A stretch of 8,363 bases of DNA from Sulfurovum sp. (lineage in GTDB: Bacteria; Campylobacterota; Campylobacteria; Campylobacterales; Sulfurovaceae): NCBI GenBank assembly GCA_021159425.1, contig JAGGRU010000157.1, positions 1 through 8,363 on the forward strand, written 5' to 3'. A model generated the notes under the pieces. It was not told the origin of the DNA, did not search any database, and worked only from the letters and a program-made list of their open reading frames with translations. Positions 1 through 5,259 of the stretch are shown piece by piece (the first letter of the stretch is position 1; each line of letters begins with the position of its first letter). The position numbers were made by a program, and so were the translations under genes.

Positions 1-596
1 ACCCTTTTATTAATAAACTCGAACCAGAAGCACTGGAATTTCTACAAACACACTTAAAGCCTATCCAAGTACCAAAAAATAACCTACTCTTTTACCAAGG
101 TGATATTTGCGATAACATCCTATGGCTGACAAAAGGTGAAGTCAGACTTTACACTCAATCTGATGAAATAGAAGAGATCACCCTCTACACTCTGAAAGCA
201 GGAGAACAATGCATCGTTAACACAGCTTCTCTACTCTCACAAACAGAAGCTATTGCATCAGCAGAAACGATGACCGACATAGAAGGCTACCTCATAGATG
301 GTGAAAGTGTTAAAACACTGGCAAAGTTAAGTGATGTCTATCAAAGTTATCTTTTTTCACTCTATCAACTACGTTTTGAAGAACTTACAAGTCTTATTGG
401 CGACATCAAATTTAAACGTTTAGATACACGAATTCTTGATTGGCTCAGAAAACAACCTACAGATATAATAGAAATAACACATGAAGAATTGGCGATAAAA
501 TTAGGGAGTTCAAGAGTAGTTGTAAGCCGCTTACTCAAAGAACTGGAACAAAAGGGTACACTTGCTTTATATCGAGGCAAAATAGAACTTTTATAG
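1..596 (+). CDS. Crp/Fnr-family transcriptional regulator, C-terminal part (5' end outside window)
   Basis: The reading frame is open from base 3 to the TAG at 594-596, giving 197 residues without the true start. An internal ATG at 270 is not the start, because clear effector-domain sequence lies before it. The first ~120 residues form a cyclic-nucleotide-binding-like beta-roll (LLFYQGDICDNILWLTKGEVRLYT, then YTLKAGEQCIVNTASLL). A long dimer helix follows, and then a winged helix-turn-helix at about residues 158-185 of the visible part, bases 474-557 (ITHEELAIKLGSSRVVVSRL). Members of this family bind DNA as dimers and sense small molecules, redox state or gas. The two visible cysteines (GDICDN and GEQCIV) do not form an Fnr-type iron-sulfur cluster pattern, and the Arg-Ala/Thr signature of the cAMP pocket is not apparent, so the signal is unknown. 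It lies 48 bp upstream of the DUF1538 operon on the same strand and may regulate it (inference). The family assignment is firm; the role is not. Confidence 0.9.
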   Translation, partial: PFINKLEPEALEFLQTHLKPIQVPKNNLLFYQGDICDNILWLTKGEVRLYTQSDEIEEITLYTLKAGEQCIVNTASLLSQTEAIASAETMTDIEGYLIDGESVKTLAKLSDVYQSYLFSLYQLRFEELTSLIGDIKFKRLDTRILDWLRKQPTDIIEITHEELAIKLGSSRVVVSRLLKELEQKGTLALYRGKIELL

Positions 597-616
597 AAGA
601 GTGAAAATGTCTCTTT
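596..616 (+). terminator. Weak hairpin after the Crp/Fnr gene
   Basis: AAGAG (597-601) and CTCTT (611-615) form a 5-bp stem with a 9-nt loop, and a G-U pair can extend it at the base. It is followed by TTGAAG rather than a run of T. At most it is a weak terminator or attenuator between the regulator and the DUF1538 operon, and it could be chance. Confidence 0.2.
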
Positions 617-631
617 TGAAGCTACTAAAGC

Positions 632-637
632 TATAAT
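632..637 (+). promoter_or_regulatory. Perfect TATAAT -10 box directly before the DUF1538 start codon
   Basis: TATAAT ends 7 bases before the A of the ATG at 645, so the usual 6-7 nt spacing would place the transcription start at or next to that A. No convincing -35 is seen, which is normal for housekeeping promoters of Campylobacterota. There is no Shine-Dalgarno sequence between the box and the ATG. This suggests a leaderless transcript, or else a chance hexamer in AT-rich DNA. Confidence 0.45.
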
Positions 638-644
638 CTTACCC

Positions 645-2153
645 ATGATGAAAGAAAGCTTAAAGATATTCGCAGGAGATTTAAAAAACTCTTTTAAAGA
701 CCTGCTTCCCATTATCATTGTTGTGGCACTTTTCCAGGGACTCATCATCCAGGCTGTACCGGAAAACCTGGCTTCAATTGTCATTGGTCTGACCATTGTT
801 GCAATAGGGTTGGCACTCTTCATCCGTGGACTTGAACTGGGTATCTTTCCCATAGGTGAAAGTCTTGCTGTAGACTTTGCTAAAAAAGGGTCTGTCTTTT
901 GGCTTTTACTCTTTGCCTTTACCATAGGCTTTTCTACCACTGTTGCTGAACCTGCACTTATCGCCATAGCCGATAAAGCAGCCCTCATCTCGAATGGTCT
1001 TATTGATGCTTTTTGGCTGCGTATGACAGTGGCACTTTCTGTAGGTTTTGCTATTGCATTAGGGGTACTTCGTATCTTGTTTGGACACCCTATCGCTTAT
1101 TACATCATAAGCGGTTATATTCTGGTGGTTGTCGTTACATTTTTTGCACCTGTTGAAATTATAGGTCTTGCCTATGACTCTGGTGGAGTAACAACTTCTA
1201 CCGTAACAGTACCACTTGTAGCAGCACTTGGCATTGGTCTTGCTTCAAGTATCAAAGGACGTAATCCTGTCATTGACGGGTTTGGACTCATTGCTTTTGC
1301 TTCACTTACCCCTATGATATTTGTGCAAATCTACGGCATTATTGCTTACTCTTTTCCAGATGCACCAGCCACAGTACAGACCACGATACAGGCTGTCTCG
1401 GATCATGCCCATCATATCGACACTTTTGCCTGGAGTAACCTCTTTTATGATCTCATCGGTACCATCAAAGATGTCACACCCATTATTGCAGTGATCTTCT
1501 TCTTTCAATACGTGATCATTAAAAAATCGGTGGCACATCTGCATAAGATCATTACGGGTATGATTATGGTGGTCTTGGGGCTCTATGCATTCATTATCGG
1601 TCTTGAAATGGGACTTTTCCCTATTGGTGAAACAATAGCCTTCCAGCTTACAGATAGGGGAAACAATCTGCTCATCTATCTTTTTGCCTTCATGATAGGA
1701 TTCTCTACCACGATGGCAGAACCGGCACTTCTTGCCATTGCTATTAAAGCTGAAGAGATAAGTGAAGGAAACATTAAACAAAATGTACTTAGAATTGTAG
1801 TAGCATTAGGTGTAGCAATAGGTATAGGACTGGGGTCTTACCGTATTGTAGCTGGTGATCCTATACATTATTATATCGTTGCAGGATATATGCTGGTTAT
1901 ACTATTTACCTATTTCGCACCTAAGTACATCATACCTATCGCTTATGACAGTGGAGGAGTAACGACATCCACCGTTACTGTACCGCTTGTAGCTGCATTG
2001 GGACTTGGTTTGGCAGAAAATATACCCGGACGAAACCCGCTCATAGATGGTTTTGGACTCATTGCCTTTGCATCCTTATTCCCTATGCTTACTGTTATGG
2101 GTTATGGCATACATGCACACTATTATAAATCTAAAAAGGAATCAGTAAAATGA
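645..2153 (+). CDS. DUF1538 family membrane transporter, fused tandem-repeat form
   Basis: This 502-residue, very hydrophobic protein has two homologous DUF1538 halves and roughly six membrane segments per half. The repeats align in a fixed 257-residue register: [11 protein letters not shown] (62-72) with [11 protein letters not shown] (319-329), [11 protein letters not shown] (95-105) with [11 protein letters not shown] (352-362), and [19 protein letters not shown] at both 178-196 and 435-453. [17 protein letters not shown] (205-221) matches [17 protein letters not shown] (462-478). Acidic residues in or beside membrane segments occur in both halves: E64/E321, E72/E329, E102/E359, D178/D435 and D211/D468. 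From memory, the two-gene DUF1538 pair UmpAB of Halomonas was reported as a Na+(Li+,K+)/H+ antiporter, so cation/proton exchange is a reasonable guess here but is not shown by the sequence. The start at 645 (MMKES) is the only usable one: no ATG, GTG or TTG lies in frame between the upstream stop and 645. The gene overlaps the next one by ATGA and so is likely co-translated with it. Confidence 0.88.
   Translation: MMKESLKIFAGDLKNSFKDLLPIIIVVALFQGLIIQAVPENLASIVIGLTIVAIGLALFIRGLELGIFPIGESLAVDFAKKGSVFWLLLFAFTIGFSTTVAEPALIAIADKAALISNGLIDAFWLRMTVALSVGFAIALGVLRILFGHPIAYYIISGYILVVVVTFFAPVEIIGLAYDSGGVTTSTVTVPLVAALGIGLASSIKGRNPVIDGFGLIAFASLTPMIFVQIYGIIAYSFPDAPATVQTTIQAVSDHAHHIDTFAWSNLFYDLIGTIKDVTPIIAVIFFFQYVIIKKSVAHLHKIITGMIMVVLGLYAFIIGLEMGLFPIGETIAFQLTDRGNNLLIYLFAFMIGFSTTMAEPALLAIAIKAEEISEGNIKQNVLRIVVALGVAIGIGLGSYRIVAGDPIHYYIVAGYMLVILFTYFAPKYIIPIAYDSGGVTTSTVTVPLVAALGLGLAENIPGRNPLIDGFGLIAFASLFPMLTVMGYGIHAHYYKSKKESVK
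2136..2140 (+). promoter_or_regulatory. Ribosome binding site of the P-II-like gene
   Basis: AAGGA lies inside the last codons of the DUF1538 gene, 9 nt before the ATG at 2150. That ATG overlaps the DUF1538 stop as ATGA. The overlap fixes the start and points to translational coupling and roughly matched synthesis of the two proteins. Confidence 0.6.
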
Positions 2154-2500
2154 AATTTACCGCATTGATCGCAGTCATTCAAGACAAAGATGAAGAAGAG
2201 GCTATCAAAGTAGCCAAGGAGGCTGGTGCAGGTTCTGTCACCATTATACATGGTAGAAATATCGGTCTTAAAGAAAAAAAGGTCTTTTTTGGATTAACCC
2301 TTGAAGAGAATGTATCGGTACTGCTTTTTATTTTACCGCGAAGACTTTCTGTACAAGTCATGAAGACATTGCGAAAAACATTTGATCTGGATGATCCTGA
2401 AAATAGTGGAATCACTTTCACTTTTCCTCTAAGTCATGTAGCCGGACTGGATACCGATGAGCTTCATAAGTTTGAAGACAATATTAAAATTACCCTATAG
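2150..2500 (+). CDS. P-II-like (GlnB/GlnK-fold) signalling protein
   Basis: This 116-residue soluble protein follows the ferredoxin-like pattern of P-II proteins: strand FTALIAVI (3-10), helix [14 protein letters not shown], strand SVTIIHGRN, a loop, strand [11 protein letters not shown], a helix, and a B-loop-like stretch [19 protein letters not shown] near the C-terminus. P-II trimers bind ATP/ADP and often 2-oxoglutarate, and dock onto transporters or enzymes through the T-loop. Here the region corresponding to the T-loop (after [10 protein letters not shown]) appears about three residues shorter than in GlnB. It lacks the Tyr that is uridylylated, and the C-terminal RIRTGE-type stretch is also absent. 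It is therefore not a nitrogen-type GlnB/GlnK. Placement directly after the transporter gene, with an ATGA overlap, suggests it gates that transporter in the way GlnK gates AmtB (inference). Confidence 0.75.
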   Translation: MKFTALIAVIQDKDEEEAIKVAKEAGAGSVTIIHGRNIGLKEKKVFFGLTLEENVSVLLFILPRRLSVQVMKTLRKTFDLDDPENSGITFTFPLSHVAGLDTDELHKFEDNIKITL

Positions 2501-2505
2501 GAGAG
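2499..2505 (+). promoter_or_regulatory. Ribosome binding site of the CBS-domain gene
   Basis: AGGAGAG overlaps the TAG stop of the P-II-like gene and lies 4-5 nt before the ATG at 2510. The very short gap supports one operon with the two upstream genes. Confidence 0.6.
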
Positions 2506-2509
2506 AAGT

Positions 2510-2902
2510 ATGTTAGTAGAAAATGTAATGACACCCAAAGAGCAGTTAGTCACCGTTTCGCCTATGGCGACAGTCAGAGAGGCTTTAAACCTGATGAAAA
2601 TACATAAGGTCCGTTCTGTTATCGTAACTAAAACAAAACCTGACAGTGCCTATGGACTGCTGACCTTTAAAAACATTTTACAAAGTATTGTGGCCGAAGA
2701 TGGAGATATTGACCTTTTGCATGTATATGACATCGCTGCAACCCCTGCGATCTCGGTCTCTTCTAAACTCAATGTAAAATACGCTGCAAAAATGATGGTC
2801 AAAAGCAGTATTAAACGTCTATTGGTACTTGATAACAATGAACTTAAAGGTATTCTCACCATGACAGATATTATTGCTATTTTAATGGATGCTGTAGAAT
2901 AA
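2510..2902 (+). CDS. Two-CBS-domain protein (stand-alone Bateman module)
   Basis: The 130 residues are almost entirely a CBS pair. The first domain starts LVENVMTPKEQLVTVSP and runs through VREALNLMKIHKVRSVIV to GLLTFKNIL (about 2-57). The second runs from VYDIAATPAISVSS through AAKMMVKSSIKRLLVLDNN to GILTMTDIIAIL (about 72-126). CBS pairs usually bind adenine nucleotides (AMP, ATP, SAM or c-di-AMP) and control an attached or partner enzyme or channel. There is no catalytic or membrane part, so it must act on a partner. The partner inferred from the operon is the DUF1538 transporter, possibly together with the P-II-like protein. It is the last gene of the operon, ending 18 bp before the convergent histidine kinase gene. 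Confidence 0.88.
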   Translation: MLVENVMTPKEQLVTVSPMATVREALNLMKIHKVRSVIVTKTKPDSAYGLLTFKNILQSIVAEDGDIDLLHVYDIAATPAISVSSKLNVKYAAKMMVKSSIKRLLVLDNNELKGILTMTDIIAILMDAVE

Positions 2903-2910
2903 CTATTTTT

Positions 2911-2938
2911 TCTCTTGCTTTTAAGAGACTTTTCTTTT
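2911..2938 (+). terminator. Possible terminator of the DUF1538 operon
   Basis: TCTCTT (2911-2916) and AAGAGA (2923-2928) form a 6-bp stem with a 6-nt loop, followed on the + strand by CTTTTCTTTT. It begins 9 bp after the CBS gene stop and reaches into the 3' end of the convergent kinase gene. The stem is short and AT-rich, so it is a modest candidate. On the - strand it is followed by a run of A, so it would not end the kinase transcript. Confidence 0.4.
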
Positions 2939-4102
2939 GGGGAAGGTAAGTATAAATGTACTCCCCTCTCCCTTTTTGGAATCGAGAGCGATCTTTATTT
3001 TGTATTGTTTACAGATGGATAATACAATGTTCAATCCTAAACCAAAACCGCCACGTTCACTGTTTGCACGGTTGTAACGTTTAAAAATATCTTCCTGAAC
3101 CTTTTCATCAATACCTATACCTGTATCTCTTACTTCCAAAACAGAGTTTTTACATGTAATAAAAATACTGTCTCCGACATCAGAGTATTTAATGGCATTT
3201 GAGAGTAAATTATCTATGAGTCTATGTGCGGAACTCCTTGACATAAATACTTCTGTTGCTTCGAGATCAAGTTCCACATGTAAACGTTTTGAGTCTATCA
3301 ACTCTTTGACATACCCTACCCTCTCTTTTACAATATCAGGAAAACATAACACTTCAGAAGGTTCCACTTTTCCTTCCAGTCTGTAGGTCAAAGAACTATA
3401 CATTACAGAAAGACGTTTGGCAGAGGCTTCCAAACGTTTCATCTTCTTTGGTTCCACACCTTTCAGAGATTGTATGGTCATTAAGATCGCAGAAATAGGT
3501 GTATTGAGTTCATGTGTAGTATCGGAAATGAATCTGTCTAAAGACTCTATCTGCTCCCGTACAGGTTTTAAAAATAATCTACCCAAAAAGTAACCGACAA
3601 TTCCCATCAAGATGAACGAGAGCACCAGATACCCTATGATCTTAATACGCAGTGCCTGTATTTCATCTGCCAGATCATTCTCTTTCAGTACGATATATCT
3701 TACCCCCAAATGTTCACTTTCGTCTTCTGTTACTGTGTAACATTTCATATCTTTCACATAAAAATCTGAATCAAATCTACTGACATCTCCTATTTCACTA
3801 TAAATAGGCTTCTTATTTTTATCATAATAACCCACTTCAAAACGACAATGTTTCAATTCTCCTAAAAATTCATCTACTTCAGCTTTGTGACTGGTTTCAT
3901 TATGTTTCATCGCTTTCATGATGATCTTGGACGATAACATACGGGCTTTGTACATCATTTCAAACTTCATAGCACTTTTCATTGAAGCACGATTATTTTC
4001 AAAGAAAAGATAACCGATAATGGCTAGCAGTACAAATACAGAAGAGAGATAAAGCGTTAAAAATCGTATCAGTGATTTACGCTCATAAGATGTTAAAACG
4101 AT
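2921..4102 (-). CDS. Two-component sensor histidine kinase; start codon uncertain (ATC at 4102 proposed, first in-frame ATG at 3982)
   Basis: This is a membrane sensor kinase that should phosphorylate the response regulator encoded just upstream. Numbered from 4102 (393 residues), it has membrane helix 1 at ~13-34 (LTLYLSSVFVLLAIIGYLFF), an extracytoplasmic sensor of ~120 residues with two Cys, and helix 2 at ~154-176. The H-box is FISDTTHELNTPISAI with phospho-acceptor H197 (codon 3512-3514). The N-box is RLIDNLLSNAIKYS, G1 is VRDTGIGID, and G2 is GGFGLGL. All kinase motifs are intact. The first in-frame ATG (3980-3982) would remove helix 1, yet the frame stays open another 45 codons upstream and encodes that helix preceded by YERKSLIRF, a typical start for kinases of this phylum. 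No ATG, GTG or TTG lies in that stretch. ATC at 4102-4100 sits 6 nt after AAGGAG (4114-4109), so a rare ATC start is my best guess. A lost base or sequence error is the main alternative. Confidence 0.85.
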   Translation of the reverse strand: MVLTSYERKSLIRFLTLYLSSVFVLLAIIGYLFFENNRASMKSAMKFEMMYKARMLSSKIIMKAMKHNETSHKAEVDEFLGELKHCRFEVGYYDKNKKPIYSEIGDVSRFDSDFYVKDMKCYTVTEDESEHLGVRYIVLKENDLADEIQALRIKIIGYLVLSFILMGIVGYFLGRLFLKPVREQIESLDRFISDTTHELNTPISAILMTIQSLKGVEPKKMKRLEASAKRLSVMYSSLTYRLEGKVEPSEVLCFPDIVKERVGYVKELIDSKRLHVELDLEATEVFMSRSSAHRLIDNLLSNAIKYSDVGDSIFITCKNSVLEVRDTGIGIDEKVQEDIFKRYNRANSERGGFGLGLNIVLSICKQYKIKIALDSKKGEGSTFILTFPKRKVS

Positions 4103-4736
4103 AACCTTCTCCTTTTATATTGTCAAAATAATCTTTAGAGAACATTTTTCTTAAATTCTTAATATAGGTACGTATTGTGGCATGGGTAGGAATATGATCA
4201 TCCTCCCAGACATTTTCTATGATCTCATCACAAGAGATGATCTTTCCGGCATTACGAACAAAATATTCTAAAACCTGAGCTTCTTTCTGTCTCATATCTA
4301 TCACTTTGTCTCCAAAGATGATCTGATGTGCTTTTGGAATGAACTTCATCCCATCAAACTCTATCTCTTCCTGCAAACAGTGCACTTTGACAATATGCTC
4401 TATGCGTGCATTCAGCTCTTCAAGATCAAAGGGCTTTTTAAGGTAATCATCTGCACCTAAGTCAAATCCTTTTTTAAGATCATCAATACCGGAAAGAGAA
4501 GTAATGTAAATTGCCGGTGTTGTATTTCCTATGTCACGCAGGTAAGCGAGTATTTCAAACCCGTCAATGCTTGGTACATTGACATCAAGAAGCAGCATAT
4601 CATAATGTCCATTGCCTATGGCATCTAAAGCTTTTTCACCATCAAAGAAACTTTCAACCGTATACCCTGTTTCAACAAGAAACTCTTCTATGATCTCCTG
4701 AAGTATTACATCATCTTCAAGTAATAGTATTTTCAT
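4083..4736 (-). CDS. OmpR/PhoB-family response regulator
   Basis: The 217-residue protein has a receiver domain (1-~118) and a winged-helix DNA-binding domain (~125-217). Receiver residues are in place: acidic pocket E7-D8-D9, phospho-acceptor D51 in MLLLDVNVP, switch T79, and K101 in LKKPF. The output domain shows the family pattern from the FDGMKFIPKAHQIIFGDK strands to the recognition-helix part ATIRTYIKNLRKMF and the wing motif IKGEGYRF. It is a transcription factor activated by phosphorylation from the adjacent kinase. The start at 4736 is supported by AAGG 6 nt upstream in the coding direction. Its TGA (4085-4083) overlaps an ATG as ATGA, the usual sign of coupling to the next gene, but that ATG leads only to the 5-residue dead end MSVNH. 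Targets are not shown by the sequence; nearby repeat and palindrome sites are candidates. Confidence 0.93.
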   Translation of the reverse strand: MKILLLEDDVILQEIIEEFLVETGYTVESFFDGEKALDAIGNGHYDMLLLDVNVPSIDGFEILAYLRDIGNTTPAIYITSLSGIDDLKKGFDLGADDYLKKPFDLEELNARIEHIVKVHCLQEEIEFDGMKFIPKAHQIIFGDKVIDMRQKEAQVLEYFVRNAGKIISCDEIIENVWEDDHIPTHATIRTYIKNLRKMFSKDYFDNIKGEGYRFNIL

Positions 4737-4763
4737 TTAAAGCCTTCGTAGTATTATGGAAGT

Positions 4764-4769
4764 ATTCTA
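4764..4769 (-). promoter_or_regulatory. Possible -10 box of the response regulator-kinase operon
   Basis: Read on the - strand this is TAGAAT, one mismatch from TATAAT, 27 nt before the ATG of the regulator. A 17-bp spacer would put the -35 at 4787-4792, inside the palindrome at 4776-4801. No good -35 match is present. Confidence 0.35.
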
Positions 4770-4775
4770 ACATAG

Positions 4776-4801
4776 TCACTGTGTAAAGGAGTACACAGTG
4801 A
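4776..4801. repeat. 10-bp perfect inverted repeat with 6-nt centre
   Basis: TCACTGTGTA (4776-4785), AAGGAG, then TACACAGTGA (4792-4801): ten uninterrupted base pairs. It lies between the chorismate mutase stop and the response regulator promoter. It could be an operator over the -35 region of the regulator promoter, or an RNA hairpin in the 3' untranslated part of the mutase message. Neither side carries the T-run of a classical terminator. Confidence 0.75.
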
Positions 4802-4825
4802 GTTAAAAGGAGGGGTCAGTAATGA

Positions 4826-5125
4826 TCAAAAACTTTTTGCGTTATTGAATTCTGCTATTTCACTCTCTACCATTGCATCTATCATTCTCACATAAAGGTC
4901 ATTAATGAGATTTGGAGAGAGGTCAAGTGCGATCGCTTGTTCACGTACCCGCGAAATGACATCAGAAATTCTATCTTCCGCTTTCACTTCATCCACAGAT
5001 GTTTTAAAATGTGCGATACGTTTAATATAATTATTACGTTTAGCGATCAGTTTTACTATCTCTTCGTCCACTTTATCTATCTCTGTTCTTGCTTCATCCA
5101 ATGTAGTACACTTCTTAATTTCCAT
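4826..5125 (-). CDS. Small AroQ-class chorismate mutase, PchB-like
   Basis: This 99-residue all-helical protein matches the AroQ/CM_2 family: LDEARTEIDKVDEEIVKLIAKR, then YIKRIAHFK, then EDRISDVISRVREQA. By eye it aligns without gaps, apart from one residue at the N-terminus, to Pseudomonas PchB (isochorismate-pyruvate lyase with weak mutase activity), including CTxL near the start and FKxS. Predicted active-site residues are R13, R30, K41 and R52. The position of the catalytic Gln (PchB Q90, E. coli mutase Q88) is Glu, E89. The likely reaction is chorismate to prephenate for Phe/Tyr synthesis; lyase activity on isochorismate cannot be excluded, but no siderophore or salicylate genes are nearby. 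The start is set by AAGGA 8 nt before the ATG. It shares a divergent promoter region with the barrel gene. Confidence 0.82.
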   Translation of the reverse strand: MEIKKCTTLDEARTEIDKVDEEIVKLIAKRNNYIKRIAHFKTSVDEVKAEDRISDVISRVREQAIALDLSPNLINDLYVRMIDAMVESEIAEFNNAKSF

Positions 5126-5153
5126 TTGCTTATTCCTTAAATAATATAGGAAT

Positions 5154-5159
5154 ATTATA
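5154..5159 (-). promoter_or_regulatory. TATAAT -10 box for the chorismate mutase gene
   Basis: A perfect TATAAT on the - strand lies 28 nt before the mutase ATG. A start point ~7 nt downstream leaves room for the AAGGA ribosome binding site. There is no clear -35. Confidence 0.45.
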
Positions 5160-5187
5160 GCCTAAAAACTGTTCAGATATATAGTCA

Positions 5188-5214
5188 CCCCTGAAAAACC
5201 CAAAAACTCCCCTG
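5188..5214. repeat. Direct repeat CCCCTG, 21 bp apart, between divergent promoters
   Basis: CCCCTG occurs at 5188-5193 and 5209-5214, a spacing of two helical turns, with A-rich tracts (AAAAACCC, AAAAACT) between. It lies between the -10 boxes of the mutase and barrel genes. It could be a two-subunit activator site, but the units are only 6 bp long. Confidence 0.3.
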
Positions 5215-5238
5215 CGGTAATAAGGACTCCTTTAATAA

Positions 5239-5254
5239 AAGTATAGTTATACTT
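5239..5254 (+). promoter_or_regulatory. -10 box of the barrel gene inside a 7-bp-arm palindrome
   Basis: AAGTATA-GT-TATACTT is a perfect palindrome just before the ATG at 5260. Its right half contains TATACT (5248-5253), a -10-like box that would start transcription at or next to base 5260. TATAGT (5242-5247) is an alternative. No Shine-Dalgarno sequence lies between the box and the ATG, so the transcript may be leaderless. A protein bound to the palindrome would block the promoter. Confidence 0.4.
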
Positions 5255-5259
5255 CTAGT

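Noticed and set aside
365..988. 207-codon open frame on the - strand across the Crp/Fnr end and DUF1538 start
   Set aside because: It spans the coding regions of two well-supported genes and their spacer. Its composition is what the complement of membrane-protein codons gives, and no family is recognisable.
1302..1781. 159-codon Cys/His-rich open frame antisense to DUF1538
   Set aside because: It looks zinc-finger-like at first sight, but the Cys and His follow from complementing Ala, Thr and Met codons of the repeat protein. The Cys/His spacing shows no pattern.
645..2153. Recent tandem duplication or recombination hot spot in the DUF1538 gene
   Set aside because: The two halves differ silently at most of the matching codons, so there is no long nucleotide repeat that would recombine.
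4069..4086. ATG of the ATGA overlap as the kinase start
   Set aside because: It reads MSVNH and then TGA, out of frame with the kinase. No slippery heptamer is present that would shift it into the kinase frame.
4776..4801. Palindrome as a rho-independent terminator of the mutase gene
   Set aside because: The stem is good, but the next - strand bases are CTATGTTAG, not a run of T, so intrinsic termination is unlikely.
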